Shown: positions 8,448 through 18,197 of the stretch, piece by piece
How the letters are laid out: each line of letters begins with the position of its first letter
Numbering within the stretch: position 1 is the stretch's first letter
Assembly: GCA_963706515.1 (NCBI GenBank)
Contig: CAVPMW010000007.1
Location: forward strand, 248,001 to 312,000
Reading direction: 5' to 3'
Length of the DNA stretch: 64,000 nucleotides
Source of the DNA: CAVPMW01 sp963706515
GTDB taxonomy: Bacteria > Chloroflexota > Anaerolineae > Anaerolineales > UBA4823
Notes under the pieces: model-generated
What the model saw: only the letters and a program-made list of their open reading frames with translations
What the model was told of the DNA's origin: nothing
The model's database searches: none
Position numbers and translations under genes: made by a program

Positions 8448-9606
8448 AGGCGAGTGAAAAGTTATCCGCCTGGCTCGGCGCCTGATTTTCAATGTCGAGT
8501 GAGTTAAGATCTTCCTCGTCAAAAGCTGCCAGCAGGCTTTCAGTCGCGGAATAAGGAGCTGGCTGGTACGCACGTGAGGCAACCCCCAATTGGGCCATCT
8601 CGCAAACCTGCCAGTCCTGGCGGTTAGTCATATCCCAGAAGCGCACGGCATCGTCGGGATCAAATCCAGGGTTGTCAGCTGCATCCGGGGCAAACAACCA
8701 CTCGCAGATAATGTGCGTCTCGCCAGGATTTAACGGCCATAAAGTATGGACCATGACGAAATCCGGGTGCAGGCTGAGCAGCATGGTCGGAAAGATCGAG
8801 TAATAGTACACGCGCTCGTAATCATCGTCCGCCAACGCGCCGACTGGCGTTGCGCAAACCCTGCCGCTCATGGTCATGCTTTCTATTTCATCATTTAGCT
8901 GCATGAACCCACCCAGGAACGGGCCCCTGAACAGGTCGTTTTGCCCGCTGCGGTAAGGAGTCCGCCGCACCAGGTCCGGATGGATCAGCGGGCAGTGGTA
9001 GCACTCCGAATAATTCTGGATGATCAGCTTCCAGTTCGCCTTTACCGTGTACTCGATCCGCCGTTGGCTGCGCAGCTCCGGCAGGTTCCAGCGGGTAAAT
9101 TTTCCAATGAAGGGGGCAAATGATGCCTCGAACGGCTCAGGCTGGGGAGCCAGGTTTACGAACAGGAACCCTTCCCATTCTGCGACCTCGATAGGCTGCA
9201 GGGGATAGTCCACCTTGCGAAATCCCTCGATCTCATCCATCAGCGGAGCACCGATCAGCTCCCCGCGCAGGTTGTAGGTCCAGGCATGGTAGGAGCATTG
9301 GATCGAGGCGGCAAATTTTCCTTTCTCCTCGAGGCAGATGCGCGTGCCGCGATGGCGGCAGACATTGAAGAAAGCGTTGACCTGTCCTTCCTGGTCGCGC
9401 ACTAAAATAAGGCTCTCCCGCCCAACAATGCGCATCAAGTAATCGCCTGGCTGGGGAATCTCCTGCGACCTGCCCATGCACAGCCAGCGCTGATAAAATA
9501 TGCGCTCCTGCTCCAGGGTATAGATCTCAGGGGCATAGTAGTATCGCCCAGAGAGCGTCCTGGCGCCGGGTTTCAAAGTCTGAGCGGTCTTATAAAAAGT
9601 TGTCAT
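8446..9606 (-). CDS. Rieske-type ring-hydroxylating oxygenase, alpha subunit
   Basis: 386 residues from the ATG at 9606. The Rieske domain shows the 2Fe-2S ligands as CRHRGTRIC followed by CSYHAW (Cys-x-His, 16-18 residues, Cys-x2-His). The catalytic domain has NYSECYHCPLIHPDL, giving the two His ligands of the mononuclear iron, with a late acidic ligand candidate in RFWDMTNRQDW. The layout resembles the choline/glycine-betaine/carnitine monooxygenase branch (GbcA, CntA) more than classical arene dioxygenases, because there is no beta subunit gene. No reductase partner is adjacent. It starts two bases after the stop of a flavoprotein gene, so it ends a four-gene operon with two CrtI-like flavoproteins and a GcvT-like protein. 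Oxidative N- or O-demethylation is the inference. Confidence 0.9.
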   Translation of the reverse strand: MTTFYKTAQTLKPGARTLSGRYYYAPEIYTLEQERIFYQRWLCMGRSQEIPQPGDYLMRIVGRESLILVRDQEGQVNAFFNVCRHRGTRICLEEKGKFAASIQCSYHAWTYNLRGELIGAPLMDEIEGFRKVDYPLQPIEVAEWEGFLFVNLAPQPEPFEASFAPFIGKFTRWNLPELRSQRRIEYTVKANWKLIIQNYSECYHCPLIHPDLVRRTPYRSGQNDLFRGPFLGGFMQLNDEIESMTMSGRVCATPVGALADDDYERVYYYSIFPTMLLSLHPDFVMVHTLWPLNPGETHIICEWLFAPDAADNPGFDPDDAVRFWDMTNRQDWQVCEMAQLGVASRAYQPAPYSATESLLAAFDEEDLNSLDIENQAPSQADNFSLA

Positions 9607-9608
9607 TT

Positions 9609-11216
9609 CTAAGCTCCTCGCCAGTGCTTCAGGATCGTGCGCGCTGCATTCCGTCCGGGCGCTCCAGTCAACCCCCCTCCCGGATGAGCGCCGGAGCCGC
9701 ACAGGTACAGGCCTTCCAGCGGGGTGAGATAGCCAGCTAAGCCTGGCACCGGGCGCATGATGAAGAGCTGGTCCAGGGACATTTCTCCATGATAGATGGA
9801 GCCTTCCGCCAGCCCGTAATCGCGTTCCAAATCAAGCGGGGTAATGACCTGCCTGCCGGCAATCAAGGATTCAATATCCGGAGCGTACTCTGCCAGCAGC
9901 TCGACCACCCGGTCTCCTAGCGCTTCCCGCCGCTCATCCCAGCTCGCGCCCTGGAGGTGGTAAGGGGGATATTGGACGTTGATCTGCATGAGGTGCATCC
10001 CGGGTGGCGCCAGTAAGGGGTCAGCCAGGCTTGGGATTGCCGCATCGAGCACCAGGCGTTGAGGGAATCGCTTATATTTGGCCTCATCGTAGGCGCGCTC
10101 CATGTATTCCATGTCCGGGCAAAACAGGATGTGCCCACTCAAATGCTCTTTTGCATGGACGCCGTCCGCGGTCCCGCTGAAGGTGGGCAGACCGCGCAGG
10201 GCCAGGTTGACGCGCGCCAGGCTGCCGCGGTAGCGGATATTGCGCACCTCACGCACGAACCGCACCTCGAGATTCGGCGCCCCGACCAGATCGAAGAAAG
10301 TGTGCCGCGGGTTAGCATTAGACAGGACTGCCCGCGCCTCCACCAGCTCACCGCTCTCCAACAGTACGCCCGTTGCGCGACCGTTCTCAGCGATGATTTG
10401 CTTGACCCCCAGACCAGCACAAATTTCTGCCCCGTAAAGCCTGGCGGCAGCTGCCAGGGCATCGATCAGGCTGCCCACCCCGCCCTGGACAAAATGGCTG
10501 GCGCGGAACCCTGCTTCCCCTGCGTTCACTGCCTGATAAAGCAGCATGAAGGCCGTCCCCGATGATTTAGGACCCAGGGTGTTCCCAAATACCCCGGCTG
10601 CAGCTAACGCGGTTTTTAATGAATCGCTCCGGAACCACTCCTCCAGAAAGTCGGAAACCGACATGGGCAGCACCCGCAGCAGCTCCATCAGATCTTTCTT
10701 CCCCAGCCGGCGGGTTTTGTAGGCTACTGGCAACCAGGCACGCAAATCTCCAGGCGTGAGCCGGGTAACCTGAGGCGGGGACAGCAAGAGGACAGAGCGC
10801 AGCGCGGCTCCTACCTTTCCCAGCCAGGTGATGTAGTCAAGATATTTACCTGCATCTTCCGGGGAGAAGCGGGCAATCTCCTCTGCTGCCCGCTGCGGAT
10901 CGCGCCAGAGGGTAAAAGAGCTGCCATCTGGTTGGAAGGCGTGGACTATTGCCGGGTTGGAAATAAAGCGTAAGCCATGTGCTTCCAGATTGAGCTCGGT
11001 TGCAATCTCGGGTAAAAACAGACCCGCGTCGAACGCTCCGCTATCCACCCGGAATCCGGGGAAGATCGGCTCGCTGGATGCTGCGCCGCCCAGCACTTCC
11101 CGCCGCTCCAGGACGAGCACCTTCAATCCGGCCTGAGCCAGGTATGCTGCGGAGACCAGTCCATTATGCCCGGCACCGATCACGATCGCGTCGTAGCTCT
11201 TCGCTGATAGATCCAT
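9609..11216 (-). CDS. CrtI/CrtO-like FAD-dependent oxidoreductase (copy 1)
   Basis: 535 residues. The N-terminus carries the dinucleotide-binding motif AIVIGAGHNGLVSAAYLAQA, followed by ERREVLGGAASSEPIFPGF, a hallmark of the phytoene desaturase/beta-carotene ketolase superfamily (COG1233). The C-terminal FAD motif region is LYLCGSGAHPGGGLTGAPGR. The second flavoprotein gene of the cluster (11416-12999) is clearly homologous along its whole length. Carotenoid work is unlikely, since no other carotenoid genes are near; the context (Rieske oxygenase, GcvT-like) points to amine or methyl oxidation. Start by family alignment at 11216. Confidence 0.88.
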   Translation of the reverse strand: MDLSAKSYDAIVIGAGHNGLVSAAYLAQAGLKVLVLERREVLGGAASSEPIFPGFRVDSGAFDAGLFLPEIATELNLEAHGLRFISNPAIVHAFQPDGSSFTLWRDPQRAAEEIARFSPEDAGKYLDYITWLGKVGAALRSVLLLSPPQVTRLTPGDLRAWLPVAYKTRRLGKKDLMELLRVLPMSVSDFLEEWFRSDSLKTALAAAGVFGNTLGPKSSGTAFMLLYQAVNAGEAGFRASHFVQGGVGSLIDALAAAARLYGAEICAGLGVKQIIAENGRATGVLLESGELVEARAVLSNANPRHTFFDLVGAPNLEVRFVREVRNIRYRGSLARVNLALRGLPTFSGTADGVHAKEHLSGHILFCPDMEYMERAYDEAKYKRFPQRLVLDAAIPSLADPLLAPPGMHLMQINVQYPPYHLQGASWDERREALGDRVVELLAEYAPDIESLIAGRQVITPLDLERDYGLAEGSIYHGEMSLDQLFIMRPVPGLAGYLTPLEGLYLCGSGAHPGGGLTGAPGRNAARTILKHWRGA

Positions 11217-11309
11217 AACCCTCCAGCTGCAACAAAAACCCGAACCGTCCGCTCAGCAGGCGGAGCCTGTTCCTATTCCCAGACTGAGCCGTTTTGATCT
11301 AAGAAATTG

Positions 11310-11395
11310 TCCGAAAATACGAGGGGTTCCGATTTTGTGGTGTGTGCGGCTTCGCCGCACACACCACAAAATCGGTTCTCCCATCCATTTTCGAA
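11310..11395. repeat. Palindromic intergenic element, copy C (near twin of copy A)
   Basis: Almost identical to 785-870 over 86 bases: same TCCGAAAAT left arm, same 47-base inner hairpin with the GGCTTCGCC tip, and a right arm ATTTTCGAA with one change. It lies between two genes of the same operon direction, downstream of the 11416-12999 flavoprotein, where it could uncouple expression of the distal two genes. Confidence 0.85.
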
Positions 11396-11415
11396 TAGAT
11401 ACTGAACTCATCTCT

Positions 11416-12999
11416 CTATGAGCTCCAGTTTTTTAATATTTCTAAAGCTGCCAGACGTCCTGGCGCACCGGAAATCCCGCCGCCTGGGTGGGTTCCCGAG
11501 CCGCACAGGAAATAGTTCCGGACGGGTGTACGATAACGCGCATAACCGACTGCCGGGCGCAGGAAAAACAGCTGTGAAAGGTTGAGCTCCCCCTGGAAGA
11601 TGTTGCCCTGAGTCAGCCCGGTGGTTTGCTCAATATCCCAGGGAGACAGAACCTGGCGATGGAGGATGATATTTTTCAGGTTGGGAAAATATTCACTCAG
11701 CGTGTCTACGACCGTATCCCCGAATTCCTCCCGGCGCTGCTCCCAGGTACCCTCGCGCAGCTCGTAAGGCGCGTACTGGACAAAGCAAGACATGACATGT
11801 TTGCCGGGCGGAGCCATATCCGGGTCGATCATCGAAGGGAGGATAATATCGATGTAAGGCTTGCGCGAGAAGTCTCCGTACTTGGCGTCGTCGTAGGCTT
11901 GTTCGATGTAGTCAACGCTGGGGCTGATGGAGATCGCCCCGCTCAGATGGCGTCCAGCTCCGGGCTTGCATGCCAGCTCTGGTGCGGCGTCCAGCGCCAG
12001 GTTGACTTTGCCCGACGATCCCTGAAAGCGGTATTTGCGCACCGCTTCGACCAGCTCAGCGGGAAGGTCCTGCGGGTTGAGCAGGTCGAGGAAAGAGCGC
12101 CTCGGGTCGAGGCTGGAAACGACGACGTCCGCGTAGATCTCGTCGCCATTCTCCAGAGCCACGCCCTGGGCTTTACCGTCACGGACGATTACCTGACCGA
12201 CCCGCGTCTCGGTCCGAATCTCGGCACCGAGAGCCTGCGCCGCCCGGGCGATTGCCTCGGCAATGCCCCCGGTGCCGCCCTTGACGAAACCCCAGGCGCG
12301 GAACGAGCCATCGATTTCACCCATGTAATGATGGAGCAGCACGTAGGCAGTCCCAGGGGAGCGTGGACCCAGGAAGGTACCGATGATCCCGCTGGCAGAC
12401 ATCGTTCCCTTGAGCGGCTCAGACTCAAACCAGCGTTCCAGGAAATCCGCCGAGCTCATCGTCATCAGCCTCACCAGGGTGTACAGGTGCTCGCCCTCCA
12501 ACCCCAGGTACTTGCGCGCCAGCTGCAGCAGGCGGTTGAGCTCAGCCGGGTTCAGGCTGGTCGGGTCGGGTGGCACGAGGCCGAGTATCGGTTGAACAGC
12601 CTTTGCCATAAAATACATGGCGTGGCTGTAATCCTCGTAGGCATCCGCATCCCGGGGAGAGAACCGGCTGATCGCGTCCATGGTGCGGTAGTGATCGGCA
12701 TCCCGATACAGGTAATTTCCGTCCTGCAGGGGTGTGAGCGTGCTCTCCAGGGGAAGGATCGTCAAACCAAATTGGGTAAGCTTCAGGTCGCGGATGATCT
12801 CCGGGCGGAGCAGGCTGACCACGTATGAAAACACAGTAAATTTAAAACCTGGGTAGATTTCCTCCGTGACGCTGGCGCCGCCCAGCACGTGCCGGCTTTC
12901 CAGCACCAGGACCTTCTTACCGGCCCGCGCCAGATATCCGGCGTTCACCAGACCGTTATGGCCTCCTCCGATGACGATCGCGTCGTATTTTTCAGGCAA
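11416..12999 (-). CDS. CrtI/CrtO-like FAD-dependent oxidoreductase (copy 2)
   Basis: 527 residues, a paralogue of the 9609-11216 protein. The FAD-binding motif is AIVIGGGHNGLVNAGYLARA, then ESRHVLGGASVTEEIYPGF; the C-terminal motif is YFLCGSGTHPGGGISGAPGR. The two copies share conserved segments such as FLEWF/LERWF and YDDAKYG/YDEAKYK. Having two such flavoproteins suggests either a heteromer or two successive oxidations. It begins three bases after the stop of the GcvT-like gene and is followed by the 11310 palindrome. Substrate unknown. Confidence 0.88.
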   Translation of the reverse strand: MPEKYDAIVIGGGHNGLVNAGYLARAGKKVLVLESRHVLGGASVTEEIYPGFKFTVFSYVVSLLRPEIIRDLKLTQFGLTILPLESTLTPLQDGNYLYRDADHYRTMDAISRFSPRDADAYEDYSHAMYFMAKAVQPILGLVPPDPTSLNPAELNRLLQLARKYLGLEGEHLYTLVRLMTMSSADFLERWFESEPLKGTMSASGIIGTFLGPRSPGTAYVLLHHYMGEIDGSFRAWGFVKGGTGGIAEAIARAAQALGAEIRTETRVGQVIVRDGKAQGVALENGDEIYADVVVSSLDPRRSFLDLLNPQDLPAELVEAVRKYRFQGSSGKVNLALDAAPELACKPGAGRHLSGAISISPSVDYIEQAYDDAKYGDFSRKPYIDIILPSMIDPDMAPPGKHVMSCFVQYAPYELREGTWEQRREEFGDTVVDTLSEYFPNLKNIILHRQVLSPWDIEQTTGLTQGNIFQGELNLSQLFFLRPAVGYARYRTPVRNYFLCGSGTHPGGGISGAPGRLAALEILKNWSS

Positions 13000-13002
13000 G
13001 GC

Positions 13003-14193
13003 TCAGGCTCGCTTTCTGGGTGGATCGAAGAAGGGAGGTTTGACGATGACGGCTTCCGCTTTCTGCCGGACGTGCTCGACCGTAAATTCAAGCTCTACCG
13101 CTTTCCCATATTCGGCATATTGGGTTTCAACCGTCCCAATTGCAATGTATTTCTTCAGGATCGGTGAAAACGTATGGCTGGTCATCTGACCGACATGGCG
13201 GTCTTTCAAATATACCGGTGCTGAGGCACGGGAAGCGCGCCCGGCAAGCTGCGGCGTGAGACCGACTTCTGTGTAAAGCGCTTCGAGCGGATCCCAATTC
13301 ACTTCCAGACCGACATATTTCCAGCGCGAACCTGCCTTCTTCTCTGCCAGCAAAGCTCTCTTACCGACGAAATCTGTTTTCTCGAGGCTCACCGCCCACC
13401 CCAGCCCGATCTCGAAAGGGGAGGACTTTTGCTCGGGGATCAGGGACTTGCGTGAAGAGATGTAATCGACCTGGAGCATGATCAACCCCGCCTCGATGCG
13501 GGCAATGTCCAGCGCCATGATCCCAGCTGGCAGCAAGCCAAAGCCTGCCCCCGCTTCCGTCACCGCGTCCCAAACCTGACCGGCAGCCTCCGGCGGCAGC
13601 CAAAGCTCATATCCCAGATCGCCGGTATAGCCCGTCCGGGAGATTGTGAGCGGAATCCCGCCGAGGTTAAAATCGGCAAGGTGGTAATATTTCAGGCTGG
13701 CAAGACTGCCGGCGCCCAGGATTTTCTCCAGGATGCGCCGCGCGTTCGGTCCCTGGATCGCCAGGGTTGCCAGCTCTCTGGATACATCCGCCACCTGAGC
13801 GTCAAGGCCGATGCAGCAATCCTGGAACCAGGCCAGGTTCGCTTCGGCAGAGGTGAGGCGGAATCGGTTTTCCTCCAAATACGCCAGCGTGCCATCGTCG
13901 ATCACCTTACCGTCATCGTCGCACCAGGCGGAGTACATTACCTGCCCGATGCTGCAGCGCCGCACGTCCCGGGTCATAATCCGGTCTACTGCGGCAAGTG
14001 CATCCAGCCCTTGTATCTCATATTTGTACAATGGGGAAACGTCGATCAGCGCGGCTGAGTTGCGGATCGCATAATACTCGCGTTCATGGGTGGGCTCGTA
14101 AAGCGCAGCTGCCAGGTAGCCAGCCCAGTTGCGCCATTCGTGACTTTCACATAAACCAGCAGTACGGGTATAAAAAGGAGTTGGGATGGGCAT
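13003..14193 (-). CDS. GcvT-like aminomethyltransferase family protein
   Basis: 396 residues. It matches the glycine cleavage T-protein/dimethylglycine-oxidase C-terminal family: early YYAIRNSAALIDVSPLYKYE, the segment SGRTGYTGDLGYELW (here ISRTGYTGDLGYELWLP), AGIMALDIARIEAGL and the C-terminal barrel GHMTS-like VGQMTSHTFSP. Such proteins pass a one-carbon unit from an amine to tetrahydrofolate. No GcvH or GcvP is nearby, so a role in glycine cleavage is unlikely; with the Rieske oxygenase and flavoproteins it more likely takes formaldehyde-level carbon from a demethylated substrate. It is the first gene of the four-gene operon; a TAGAAT lies in minus-strand sense shortly upstream. Confidence 0.87.
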   Translation of the reverse strand: MPIPTPFYTRTAGLCESHEWRNWAGYLAAALYEPTHEREYYAIRNSAALIDVSPLYKYEIQGLDALAAVDRIMTRDVRRCSIGQVMYSAWCDDDGKVIDDGTLAYLEENRFRLTSAEANLAWFQDCCIGLDAQVADVSRELATLAIQGPNARRILEKILGAGSLASLKYYHLADFNLGGIPLTISRTGYTGDLGYELWLPPEAAGQVWDAVTEAGAGFGLLPAGIMALDIARIEAGLIMLQVDYISSRKSLIPEQKSSPFEIGLGWAVSLEKTDFVGKRALLAEKKAGSRWKYVGLEVNWDPLEALYTEVGLTPQLAGRASRASAPVYLKDRHVGQMTSHTFSPILKKYIAIGTVETQYAEYGKAVELEFTVEHVRQKAEAVIVKPPFFDPPRKRA

Positions 14194-14346
14194 ATTCTAT
14201 CCGTGTGGAAAATTCCCCTAATTCTAGCAGTTTTCTCTAAAAATGCACGCCCATCTTCACCGTTTAGAAAAATCCGGAAAATGCGGTGATCGCCTTAATC
14301 TCTAATCGCTTAACTTTCTGATCATAAGAATAGTACCTGTGCGCTA

Positions 14347-14375
14347 TTGAACTCAGGCTGCATATCGCGTACAAT
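14347..14375 (+). promoter_or_regulatory. Sigma-70-type promoter for the beta-helix gene
   Basis: TTGAAC (14347-14352) and TACAAT (14370-14375) are separated by 17 bases, and the ATG follows at 14399 behind TTGAGGAAAT. The position fits the secreted beta-helix gene. Confidence 0.6.
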
Positions 14376-14398
14376 ATTTATTGAGGAAATCAGATAAC

Positions 14399-16010
14399 AT
14401 GAAAACTATTAATCTCATTACCTGGACATTCATCTTCCTATTCACATTGGGAACTGGCAATCTGGTAGCCCATCCAACCGCGAGCCAACCCAATGGCAAT
14501 ACCTATTGGGTAGATAACGCCAACCCGCTGGCTAACGATGCCAATCCGGGGTCGGAGGCGCTTCCCTGGAAGACGATCGGACACGCAGCCAGCATTGCAA
14601 TCGCCGGGGATACGGTGAATGTCAAAACGGGGACCTATCCCGAGCGGGTGCATCCCGCCCACTCTGGCAGCCCAGTAGGGAGGATTACGTTTCAGGCTTT
14701 TCCCCGACGCACAGTTACGATGTGGGGGTTTTATACCTACGGTTCGGATTACCTCACCATCTCCGGGTTTAATATCACCACCGATCCCTCACTGACAGGC
14801 TGGACTGACCAGTATGGAGTTTTCATTTATAGCAACGACGTCCAGGTTATTGATAACTACCTATATAACCTTAAATCTACAGCGATCACTGGATACTGGC
14901 ACGATCCTTATCCGTACCGGGCGTATGTAGCGCACAACCAGATCTACCATTCTCAAATGGGCATAGGTGTCACCGGCTACGATTGGATCGTGGAATACAA
15001 TGAAGTCTCACGCCTGTACAATTACAGCAGCCCCAATGGTGACAGCGACTATTCCCGCTTCTTCGGTGATAACCACCTCATCCGCTGGAACCATTTCCAC
15101 GGCTCATTGGACAGCGAAATCGGGACGGCGCACGTCGATTGCTTTCAAACCTTCGATAACAATGGAGAATTCGGTCACAATGTCGTCTTCGACGGCAACC
15201 TGTGCAGCGAGTTCCATCAAGGGTTTATGGGCGAAGCACATTATTACCATAATATCGACCATATCACCTTTAAAAATAACGTATTTGTCCACGGTTGGGC
15301 CTGGGGATTGTGCGTCCAGGATATAGCCTACCTGACCGCCAGTCAACAATACTTTCGTAGATATCGCCTACCATGGCATCGGACTGGGCGGCAACTCACA
15401 CCACGGGGTGGTTAAGAACAACATTTTCGCCGATATGGAAACCAGCTACTGGTTCGAGGACACCTCCAGCATCGATGGCGACAATAACCTGATCTACCAC
15501 GCACAATCGCCCGGAGTACCTGGGCTGCACGACAAAATTGGCGTTGACCCGCATTTTGTCAATCCAGCTGTAGACGATTACCATTTGCAGCCCGGTTCCC
15601 CTGCGATCGATGCCGGGTGGGCGACCTCCCTGGTAACCCAGGACTTCGACCAGGTCCTGCGCCCGCAGCTCGGCGGATGGGACATCGGGGCTTTCGAATT
15701 CCAGCCCAACCTGGTATTAACCGGGACGCCAGGAGATCACACCATCCACCTGACCTGGCAGGTCAATATCAGCCTGCCGGCTTCCGCTACCTGGCAGATC
15801 GACTACCTCCCTGGCAACGGCTCACCACCCTCGCCGGTGACCGGGATTGCCAATGCTGCCCGCGATTATCAGCTCTCAGGGCTGACCAACTATACGGCGT
15901 ACACGCTGACCCTGACCGCGTTCGATGGGGGCAGCCCGCTGGTGACCGATACGATACAGGTAACCCCCAGCAATCACCTGGTCAGCCTGCCGCTCGTGTT
16001 TGGAAGATAA
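14399..16010 (+). CDS. Secreted right-handed parallel beta-helix protein (one frameshift)
   Basis: The start at 14399 is followed by a signal peptide (MKTINLITWTFIFLFTLGTG). The mature N-terminus has YWVDNANPLANDANPG and PWKTIGHAASIAIAGDTVNV, typical of DUF1565/pectate-lyase-like beta-helix surface proteins. Repeated coils follow (VQVIDNYLYNL, IVEYNEVSRL, HITFKNNVFVH). The frame changes near 15350: the first frame ends at 15415, and the second resumes with FVDIAYHGIGLGGNSHHGVV and continues to 16010. A fibronectin-III-like domain (VLTGTPGDHTIHLTWQV to the end) and the C-terminal tag SLPLVFGR close the protein. Polysaccharide binding or cleavage is possible, but no catalytic set can be named. 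It converges with a second beta-helix gene 8 bases away. Confidence 0.8.
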
Positions 16011-16018
16011 GTATTACG

Positions 16019-18197
16019 TTACCTGGCAGAGAGTGGCAGGTAAAGCGCAACCCCATTTGCAATGAAGCTCGCCTGGCGCTGCAGGACTCCGCCTGAGCCA
16101 TCTTCTATCAGGGCGGTGTTGGTTACCAGCTGCGGGCTGGTCACCTGGGCGTCCAGGGCGACGTCGAAGGTAACTGTAACCTGGCTCGCCTGGGTGACAT
16201 CCCCCACCCAGGAGACTGTTCCGTTGGAAAAGCTTGCATTCCCCGCGGAGGCCGTCAGGTTCCCCAGGTAATTTACTTCGTCCGGCAGCGTGTCGGTCAT
16301 GTGAATGCCCACCGCCGGACTTCCGGCATTGCGCAGAACGATCGTATACGTCAGTGTCTGCCCGGGCGTCGCCAGCGGCAGGCTGACCCCTTTGCTGGAC
16401 AGTCTGAGGTCAGGCGTCAAGAGGCGCGGTCCGTACTCTGGCAAGGGCTGTCCAAATTCGAAGGCGCCCAGGTCAGGGTGACCATCGCTGACGAAAGGAT
16501 CATTCAGATTGGGCAGGATTGCCCCGCCATCGATCTCCGGCACACCGGCCTTAAGGCGGAGATCGCGGCTGCCAGGCGGGACGTCCACGTCCCAGGCTGA
16601 AGGAAGCGCTGCGTTCAGCAGCTGCCCGAACTGCGCTTCAACGCCATGCGTCTCTACGCCGATGGCCTGCAGGTCCGGCAGGCGGGAGTAGCGCACGTTT
16701 TCCCACTTGAAATACGGCGCGCTGGCGCCTCCAATAGCCCGCGTAGTTCCCCAGGCATCGTAATCGAAGTCGCGGAAACCTTCGTCCCGCACGGTCGTAA
16801 ACTCGAAAGCATACGCCGTTCCCAGGAACAGGTTGTTGCGGAAGATTGCATTGCGCCACATGCGCGCCGTCATCGCTCTGCCCGTTCCCGTTCATTGCGC
16901 TGCTGTTGTGTGCCACCCAATAACCGGTGGTGTCGTTATGCATCTTGATCGGGTCGCTTTCCAGGTTGAAGAACTCATTGCGAAAAATATAAGCCGGCCC
17001 GCCGCGGATCGGCTGCACGCTGACCCCCATGCGCGAGTTCATCACCCGGTTGCGCCAGGTGCGCACATTGGCCTGGTTGTAGTCGATCTCGATGCCGTCG
17101 TCGACGCAGTAGGCAACATCGTTCCCAACGACGTCATTCCCATAGGAAGGAAAATCGGATGAAGGGTTGACTGAAATACAGTCGCTAAAATAGCGCACGC
17201 GGTTGTAGGCAACCACGTTGCCGCTGCCGCGCAGGTCGATGCCCTCCGGCTCAGGGATGCCGGTGCCGGGCCAGGGAGTCCGTCCCTGGATGATATTGTC
17301 GGAGATCGTCTGGTTGTACTCCTGGTTGTTCCCGCGGCGGTTGAGGACACCATTATCCACATCCGTTATGGTGTTTCGGCTGAGCAGGAGGTCATGGCTG
17401 TTCTGTGCATCCACGCCCCAGGCGCCGTTCTGGATGGTCAGGCGCTCGACGATCACGTATCCGATGGTCTGGTTGTATTCGCCCAGGGTAACGATGCCCC
17501 GGTCAGTGCCCGCGCCGTCCACGATGGCGCCTCCAGTCTCTGGACCGCTGAAGACGATCGGGTGCCCCACGCTGCCGCTGACCAGGAGCTGGAAGGGCTG
17601 GTACGTGCCGGCGGCAAGATGAAAGATATCGCCGGGCTGGGCGGCGTCCGCTGCGGTTTGTAAGCCCTTGAACGGATTGCCCGCGCTGCCCGTCCCGCCG
17701 CCGGTCCCTGGGACCACGTAAAGCTGTCGTCCAGCCGGATCCGGCCTGATTGGCGAGCGGGTTGCTGCGGTGGTCGTCTGGACAGCCCCACCCCCATCGG
17801 GATCGGTCAGGGTGAGGCGCAGCTCGTAGGTCTGCTCCGGCTGCAGGAACATGGCGCTGGCTGCCCAATAATTCAAACCTAACGGGCTCCCGTCGACAAT
17901 AATTGTAGGATAAGCGCGCATCGCGGGTGCGCCTGGGTGCCAGGCGCTCTCGCCGAGCTTGCGAAATTCGAGCGTCATGGCACTGTCGTGGTCGTCATCC
18001 CCGCTGATCGACCAAAGCACCCCGATATGCTCGAACGTGGCATCGGCGCGGATCCCTCCCGGCGCGATGGCATCCTGGCGCGGCTCGCCCGGAGCAGCGG
18101 AGGATGGCAAGCTGGAAGAAAAGAGCGCCAGGGTCAGGATGAGCGCCAAAGCAAGCAAATGTAACCAGGAGGACCAGGCGGGGTTAGTTCTCTTCAT
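16019..18197 (-). CDS. Secreted parallel beta-helix protein with DUF11 tail (one frameshift)
   Basis: A signal peptide (residues 1-34, ending near SSAAPG) leads an Ig-like N-terminal domain (TFEHIGVLWSISGDDDHDS), then the beta-helix region (PGDIFHLAAGTYQPFQLLV, TIGYVIVERLTIQNGAWGV, HDLLLSRNTITDVDNGVL). The first frame ends at 16638. The reading continues in another frame from about 16870 (NAIFRNNLFLGTAYAFEF), so one indel is inferred. The C-terminal part is a DUF11/conserved repeat domain (LTYTIVLRNAGSPAVGIHMT, TDTLPDEVNYLGN), and the end is ALYLPLSAR. The role is unknown; the architecture suits a cell-surface adhesin or carbohydrate-active protein. The composite of about 725 residues is well supported. 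Confidence 0.78.

Noticed and set aside
11626..12828. Open frame of 400 codons on the plus strand
   Set aside because: Antisense shadow of the intact CrtI-like flavoprotein gene, no recognisable domain and no ribosome site.
9609..12999. Carotenoid biosynthesis cluster
   Set aside because: Both flavoproteins look like CrtI/CrtO, but no phytoene synthase, cyclase or GGPP synthase is near; the Rieske and GcvT-like neighbours point elsewhere.
13003..14193. Glycine cleavage system
   Set aside because: Only a T-protein-like gene is present; there are no H- or P-protein genes, and the operon partners are oxidases.
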